Positions 58,897-64,000 of a stretch of 64,000 bases of DNA are shown one piece after another. Every line of letters begins with the position of its first letter. Position 1 is the first letter of the stretch. Location: the NCBI RefSeq assembly GCF_001068775.1, contig NZ_JWAJ01000077.1, positions 1 through 64,000 of the forward strand. Direction: 5' to 3'. Below the pieces are notes generated by a model, which searched no databases, was not told the origin of the DNA, and worked only from the letters and a program-made list of their open reading frames with translations. A program made the translations under genes and the position numbers. Source of the stretch: Streptococcus pseudopneumoniae (GTDB lineage Bacteria; Bacillota; Bacilli; Lactobacillales; Streptococcaceae).

Positions 58897-61551
58897 ATGT
58901 TAGGATTAAGCTTTAATGGAACTTGGCGCAACTACCAAAAGCAAGTCTTGGATAAGTTCCAAGAATATCAAGCAGATGGACATGTTCACCTTGTGGCAGC
59001 ACCAGGATCTGGTAAGACAACCATTGGTATCGAGTTGATGGCTCGCTTTGATAAGCCTGCCCTAGTCTTGGTACCGACGGTTACCATTCGGGAACAATGG
59101 GTGGATAGAATTCGCCAGGCCTTTTTAGAGGATGAGAACCAAGTCACAAGTCTTGTGTCTCAAAATCTCAAGGACATGAAGCAAATTACCATCGCCACCT
59201 ACCAAGCCTTTCATAGTGCTATGCAACAGGTCCAGTCTCAAGAAGAGAATGGTGAGACGGTGGATTTTGGCGGTTTTGATCTCATTGCCAGTCTTAAGGA
59301 GCAGGGAGTTGAAACCCTCTGCCTGGACGAATGTCATCATTTGAGAAATGAATGGTGGAGAAGTCTAGAAGACTTCCGTAAGAAATATCCGCAACTTCAG
59401 GTCATTTCTCTAACCGCAACCCCTCCCTATGATAGTGAACCAGAACTCTGGGCTCGCTATCTCCAGATGTGTGGGGAGATCGACCAAGAGATCACAGTGC
59501 CAGAACTGGTCAAGGAGGAGACACTTTGTCCTCACCAAGACTTTGTTTATATCTGTACTCCGACCAAGGAAGAGGAGAAGGTTCTTCAGGACTTTGAAGA
59601 TGCCAAGTGGCAGTATCTCAGTCACTTAGTGGATGAACCTGAGTTTAAGGAGTTAATTGCTAGCTCCAAGGTTCTTCATGGTCAAATCTCGGCAGATCTA
59701 CTTCTTGAAGATCCCAAGTATCTCTCGGCCATCCTCATTTATCTTCATTCTCAAAAGCTAGAAATCCCTCAATACTTAAAGGATCTCATTGGCAGTAAAA
59801 GCCTTCCTTCGCTGAACTACTACTGGATGGAGGTCCTTCTCCAAGGACTTCTCTACCAGACACCTGATTGGTACCAGGCAAGCCCAGACTATATCAAAGA
59901 GATAGAAAGGGACATGAAGGCCAGGGGCTTGATTGACAAACGCCAGCTTTTCTTGGTTCGAAATAAGATCAATGATCAAATTCTCAATCAATCCTTGGGG
60001 AAATTATCTGGAATTGCTGATATCTTTGCGACCGAGTATGCTAGCCTCGGAAAAGACTTGAGACAACTAGTCCTAGCAGACTATATCCGCAAGGACTTTG
60101 CTAACTATCTAGGGGATGATCAGGCCCCCATCAGCCAACTGGGGGTTCTCCCTTACTTTGAAAGCATTCGCCGAAGTGCTCAGAAACAGGGGATTTCTGT
60201 TCCCCTAGCAGTGCTTTCGGGAAGTGTGGTTATCGTGCCAACTAGTGTCAGGGAGGAGCTCCAAGCACTCTTGCCAACAGTCACTTTGACCTTCTCAGCC
60301 ATTGGTCAACTAGATCAAGATGGCTATCTTCAGGTAGGTTTTCCCTCAACCTGTAAAGGTATGGTAGGAGCCGTAACTGAGCTCTTTCAAAGGGGGGCCA
60401 TCCAGGTCTTGATCGGGACCAAGTCTCTCTTAGGTGAAGGATGGGATGCGCCTTGTGTTAATTCTCTGATCTTGGGTAGTTTTGTGGGGAGCTTTATGCT
60501 CAGTAATCAGATGCGAGGGCGTGCCATTCGTGTCTGGCCAGGCCATCCAGAAAAGACCAGCAATATCTGGCATCTAGTCGCTATCAAACCCTATACCAAA
60601 AATCTTTTCTTGCGGGAAAAGGAAAATGAAGAGGAGGTAGATAAGGATAATCCCTATCAAGATTTACTCAATCTAAGTCGTCGGATGGAGCACTTTCTAG
60701 GTTTATCCTATAAGGAGGATACCATCGAGACAGGTCTGGATCGCTTGGACTTTCCTAAAGCTCCTTTTAAGAAAAGTAAGATTCAGGCCTATAATCAGAA
60801 AATCAAGGAATTGTCCAAGGATCGTAGCTCCTTTCGCAAAAAATGGCAGGAGGCGTTAGTAGTTGCGGATAAACTGGAGATTGTCAATGAGGTAGCAACC
60901 GATCGCAAGCAAATCCCTCTCTTGACACTGGTTGATGCTGAAAAGTGGGTTCGCTATTCTTTCTTATTGATTGCAGTTAATCTCCTCATCTATCTCTTTA
61001 GAACAAATGGTATTCGTCTGGCTTGGTTAACGGCTATTAGTCTTATCTTGCTTACTATTGCTCTGGTCCGTTATTTCTTTTACAAGAGTCCTTATGTACG
61101 TCTACGTCAGGTGGGTGAAGGTATTCGTAATGCCATGCTAAAGATGGGGCATCTTTCCGATGATCAGTCGCGCGTGCAGGTGGAAGAAGATAAGGATAGC
61201 TATTGCATTTTTGCCTATCTTAAGGGTGGCAGTATGCGAGACAAGGAACTCTTTTCTCAGACCTTGGGTGAATTCTTTGCTCCCGTGGACAATCAACGCT
61301 ACCTCTTAGTAGCAAAAAAAGCACCAGCAGGTCAATCCAAGTATTTTGTAGTTCCTAGCCTCTTTGAAAAGCGTAAGGAAGAAGCACAGCTCTTTCTAGA
61401 CGCAGTCGCCCCTCAGCTAGGTGATTACCAGCTAGTCTACACCCGCAACGAAGCAGGCAGAAAAGTCTTACTCGAAGCCCGACTCAAATCTCTAGTCAAC
61501 AAAAATGACCGCCTCATCACCAAGAAGAAGGTTAAGAGTGCTTTGAAGTAG
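58897..61551 (+). CDS. Membrane-anchored DEAD/DEAH-type (SF2) helicase
   Basis: This 884-residue protein has helicase motif I APGSGKT (35-41), motif II DECHH (about 145), SLTATPP (motif III, about 170) and motif VI QMRGRAIR (about 537). RecA-like domains span about 10-590. Two adjacent membrane helices lie near 687-727 (YSFLLIAVNLLIYLF; WLTAISLILLTIALV). A soluble C-terminal domain of about 150 residues follows. A membrane anchor on an SF2 helicase is unusual. It lies 74 bases before hsdR on the same strand, so a defence role is possible but unproven. Confidence 0.82.
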   Translation: MLGLSFNGTWRNYQKQVLDKFQEYQADGHVHLVAAPGSGKTTIGIELMARFDKPALVLVPTVTIREQWVDRIRQAFLEDENQVTSLVSQNLKDMKQITIATYQAFHSAMQQVQSQEENGETVDFGGFDLIASLKEQGVETLCLDECHHLRNEWWRSLEDFRKKYPQLQVISLTATPPYDSEPELWARYLQMCGEIDQEITVPELVKEETLCPHQDFVYICTPTKEEEKVLQDFEDAKWQYLSHLVDEPEFKELIASSKVLHGQISADLLLEDPKYLSAILIYLHSQKLEIPQYLKDLIGSKSLPSLNYYWMEVLLQGLLYQTPDWYQASPDYIKEIERDMKARGLIDKRQLFLVRNKINDQILNQSLGKLSGIADIFATEYASLGKDLRQLVLADYIRKDFANYLGDDQAPISQLGVLPYFESIRRSAQKQGISVPLAVLSGSVVIVPTSVREELQALLPTVTLTFSAIGQLDQDGYLQVGFPSTCKGMVGAVTELFQRGAIQVLIGTKSLLGEGWDAPCVNSLILGSFVGSFMLSNQMRGRAIRVWPGHPEKTSNIWHLVAIKPYTKNLFLREKENEEEVDKDNPYQDLLNLSRRMEHFLGLSYKEDTIETGLDRLDFPKAPFKKSKIQAYNQKIKELSKDRSSFRKKWQEALVVADKLEIVNEVATDRKQIPLLTLVDAEKWVRYSFLLIAVNLLIYLFRTNGIRLAWLTAISLILLTIALVRYFFYKSPYVRLRQVGEGIRNAMLKMGHLSDDQSRVQVEEDKDSYCIFAYLKGGSMRDKELFSQTLGEFFAPVDNQRYLLVAKKAPAGQSKYFVVPSLFEKRKEEAQLFLDAVAPQLGDYQLVYTRNEAGRKVLLEARLKSLVNKNDRLITKKKVKSALK

Positions 61552-61580
61552 GGAGAAGCGAGCGTTTTCTACTAGGACTA

Positions 61581-61589
61581 TGATATAAT
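61581..61589 (+). promoter_or_regulatory. Extended -10 promoter of hsdR
   Basis: TGA-TATAAT, with TATAAT at 61584-61589, lies between the helicase stop and hsdR. AAGGAG follows at 61612-61617. The restriction gene can therefore be transcribed separately from the helicase. Confidence 0.6.
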
Positions 61590-61625
61590 AATAGCAAGAA
61601 TGTTGTCCCTGAAGGAGAAATATAG

Positions 61626-64000
61626 ATGCAGGTAAAACCAGAACTGGAAATAGAAAAACAACTGATAAACCAGTTGGTAACTGGTGAAAGCCAATGGACT
61701 TATAGAGAAGACCTAAAAACAGAAGAACAACTATGGGACAATTTCTTTGAGAAACTAGCCCAAAACAACGTTGCTCTGCTAGCAGACCATCCCTTGACTG
61801 AACAGGAAAAACGCCAGATTCAGAACCAACTCAACTTTGTCAGCTACTATGATGCTGCCAAGTGGTTGGTCGGAGAAAATGGCATTGCCAAAGTCGAGGT
61901 TCAAAGAGAGGATGCGAGCCTAGGTACCATCCGTTTGTCAGTCATTTGGCGTGACAATATCGCAGCAGGAAAGTCTAGCTACGAAGTTGTCAATCAAGTC
62001 CAGAGAGAAAAAGTAAACCCTCTGGACCAAGACCGTAGATTGGATGTTACTCTTCTCATTAACGGCTTACCCATGATTCAAATTGAGCTCAAGAGTTCCC
62101 AAGCAGCATTTATCGATGCCTTTCATCAGATTAAAAAATATGACCGTGAAGGGAAATTCCGTGGTATCTACTCTAGCTTGCAGATGTTTGTTGTGACCAA
62201 TAAGGTAGACACTCGCTATATCGCTGCAGCTCGTGAAAATAAACTCAACAAGCAATTTCTAACTAAGTGGGTGGATAAGGACAATCATCCTGTGACAAAC
62301 TTGACTAGCTTTGCCCACGAAGTCCTTTCTATCCCTCGTGCGCACCAGATGGTCATGCAGTATTCGGTCATTGATGATAGCAAGAAATCTCTCATCCTCT
62401 TGCGCCCCTACCAGATCCATGCTATCGAAGCGGTGCAAGAAGCCTCTCGCCAGCAAGCATCAGGCTATGTTTGGCATACAACAGGTTCAGGGAAGACCTT
62501 GACTTCTTATAAGGTAGCGAGGAACCTCCTTCAGATTCCTTCCATCCAAAAGACGATTTTTGTAGTTGACCGCAGGGACTTGGACCAACAAACCACATCA
62601 TCCTTCCTCTCATATGCGACCAATGATGTCATCGATATCGATGAGACGGACAATACACATGATTTGGTCAAGCGACTAGGAAGTAATGATAAACGTGTCG
62701 TGGTGACAACCATCCAGAAAATCACCACCATGATGCGCAAGTTTGACCAAGGTCTTTACCAACGAGATGCGGACAAAATCAAGGGACTCCGAGTGGCCTT
62801 TGTTGTAGATGAATGCCACCGTGCCGTGACGCCACAAACACAAAAAGACATTAAAACTTTTTTCCCTCAGTCACTATGGTATGGTTTTACAGGCACCCCC
62901 ATCTTTAAGGAAAATAAACGCCAGCAAGTCGGCGACCTAGCCCAAACCACCCAGCAACAGTATGGAGACCGTCTCCATGAGTATACAGTCAAGGAAGCCA
63001 TCCATGACGGAGCTGTCTTAGGCTTTAAGGTGGATTATCGCAATACACTCATCACAGACCAGTCTGAAAATGAAATACCAGATACTGTCTATGAGAATGA
63101 GGAGCACATGCTGGAAGTCTTGGATGCCATTATCAATAAATCCCGCCAACAACTAGGCTTTCAAAAAGGAGTCGGCAATACCTACAATGCCATCCTGACG
63201 GTCAAGTCTATCCCTCAAGCTCAAGCCTACTATGACCTTCTCAAAAGGGTCAAGGCTGGTCAAACACGGGTCAAGGTATCAGAGAGAGTCAAGATGGTCC
63301 TTCCAGACTTTCCGAAATTTACCATTACCTACTCTGTCACTGAAAATGAAGAAGACTCAAGAGCCAACCAAGACCACATGAAACAGGTCTTGCTAGACTA
63401 TAACCAAGAGTTTGATACTCACTTTACTATGGCGGATCTTCGTGGCTTTAATATCGATGTCAATAACCGTCTAGCCCGAAAACAGGACAAGTATCTCTAT
63501 CGCAATGAGCAGTTGGACTTGGTTATCGTGGTCAATCGTCTCTTAACTGGATTTGATGCCCCTTGTTTATCGACCTTCTTTATCGATCGTAAACCAATGC
63601 AACCGCAGGATTTGATTCAGGCCTTTAGTCGTACCAATCGTATCTTTGATTCTAGTAAGACCTATGGTCATATCATCACCTTCCAAAAGCCTCTAACCTT
63701 TAAGGAAGCAGTGGATAATGCCCTCAAACTCTACTCAAATGGTGGAGAAAATGATGTCCTAGCACCTAGCTGGGAAGAAGAAAAGAGAAACTTTTTGAGA
63801 AGTTGTAGCGACTTCCAAAATCTAATCACCGATGACCCCGAAGAAGGACTCCAAATCGATCAAATCTCAACACCTGAATTGAGAAAACTAGCCAAGGCTT
63901 ATCAATCCTTTGATAAATACTTGGCTTCTATCCGAGTTTATAAAGAGTATGACGAGGAAGAAATCTATGCAGAGACTGGACTAACTGCAAAAGAATTGGA
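61626..64000 (+). CDS. hsdR: Type I restriction endonuclease R subunit (HsdR), 3' end beyond the window
   Basis: About 791 codons are open to the window edge with no stop, so the gene is partial at its 3' end. HsdR cuts and translocates unmethylated DNA as part of an HsdRMS complex. The N-terminal nuclease has RRLDVTLL (about 135-142) and IELKSS (about 153-158), the D...ExK pattern. The translocase has TTGSGKT (about 283-289), VVDECHR (about 392-398) and GFTGTPIF. The AAGGAG site sets the start. hsdM and hsdS must lie downstream, outside the window. Confidence 0.93.
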   Translation, partial: MQVKPELEIEKQLINQLVTGESQWTYREDLKTEEQLWDNFFEKLAQNNVALLADHPLTEQEKRQIQNQLNFVSYYDAAKWLVGENGIAKVEVQREDASLGTIRLSVIWRDNIAAGKSSYEVVNQVQREKVNPLDQDRRLDVTLLINGLPMIQIELKSSQAAFIDAFHQIKKYDREGKFRGIYSSLQMFVVTNKVDTRYIAAARENKLNKQFLTKWVDKDNHPVTNLTSFAHEVLSIPRAHQMVMQYSVIDDSKKSLILLRPYQIHAIEAVQEASRQQASGYVWHTTGSGKTLTSYKVARNLLQIPSIQKTIFVVDRRDLDQQTTSSFLSYATNDVIDIDETDNTHDLVKRLGSNDKRVVVTTIQKITTMMRKFDQGLYQRDADKIKGLRVAFVVDECHRAVTPQTQKDIKTFFPQSLWYGFTGTPIFKENKRQQVGDLAQTTQQQYGDRLHEYTVKEAIHDGAVLGFKVDYRNTLITDQSENEIPDTVYENEEHMLEVLDAIINKSRQQLGFQKGVGNTYNAILTVKSIPQAQAYYDLLKRVKAGQTRVKVSERVKMVLPDFPKFTITYSVTENEEDSRANQDHMKQVLLDYNQEFDTHFTMADLRGFNIDVNNRLARKQDKYLYRNEQLDLVIVVNRLLTGFDAPCLSTFFIDRKPMQPQDLIQAFSRTNRIFDSSKTYGHIITFQKPLTFKEAVDNALKLYSNGGENDVLAPSWEEEKRNFLRSCSDFQNLITDDPEEGLQIDQISTPELRKLAKAYQSFDKYLASIRVYKEYDEEEIYAETGLTAKEL

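Overview
The window looks like chromosome of a mitis-group Streptococcus (S. mitis / S. oralis / S. pneumoniae relatives). The basis is three BOX repeats of the pneumococcal type, a choline-binding phosphorylcholine-esterase-like protein with GW repeats, LicD-family genes, many extended -10 (TGn TATAAT) promoters, and near-pneumococcal protein sequences as I remember them for clpX, ysxC, dpr, prfB and the aro operon. I cannot fix the species from the sequence alone.

Layout. 1-66: a hairpin followed by TTCAA at the very edge, possibly the right end of an IS200/IS605 (TnpB-type) element. 67-10015: an FMN reductase with a dyad over its promoter; a TseB-like protein, an aminotransferase and asnS; an MFS permease; queH; ntdP/recX/aminoglycoside-phosphotransferase-like genes on the minus strand, divergent from rlmCD. 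10133-21117: tpiA, a heterodimeric ABC exporter, dpr, folA, a 56-residue membrane protein, clpX, ysxC, ridA, then rapZ-yvcK-whiA. 21124-31875: a ferredoxin/flavodoxin-NADP reductase (minus), cdaA-cdaR-glmM (c-di-AMP and cell-wall precursors), DUF1149, degV, an intergenic 112-nt repeat array, dapB-cca-ABC-F, a frameshifted small membrane protein, and apt. 32069-35223: metA behind a MET-box-like promoter, dnaD, and a cytoplasmic alpha-amylase under a MalR/CcpA-type operator. 35482-45883: an rRNA methyltransferase followed by the shikimate / aromatic amino-acid genes (aroD-aroE-aroB-aroC-tyrA-ylbF, then aroA-aroK-pheA) and an LCP-family protein.

45994-53261 is the most unusual region. One probable operon has its own promoter and is closed by strong terminators on both sides. 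It encodes a LicD-type phosphotransferase, a GT2 glycosyltransferase, a single polypeptide fusing an O-antigen ligase/polymerase-like membrane domain to a LicD domain, a third LicD/fukutin-like protein, and a secreted choline-binding protein with a Pce-type metallo-beta-lactamase domain. Transferases likely to add phosphocholine (or another phospho-alcohol) thus sit beside a secreted enzyme likely to remove it, together with a candidate polymerase or ligase. I read this as an uncharacterised surface-glycan decoration system.

53559-61551: prfB (RF2) with its programmed-frameshift site plus two extra single-base indels, ftsE-ftsX, an MFS permease bracketed by oppositely oriented BOX elements and preceded by a structured leader, a TVP38-type membrane protein (minus), and a membrane-anchored SF2 helicase. 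61626-64000: the start of a type I restriction hsdR gene that runs off the window. Several genes have an ideal -10 box 6-7 nt before the start codon, which predicts leaderless mRNAs.
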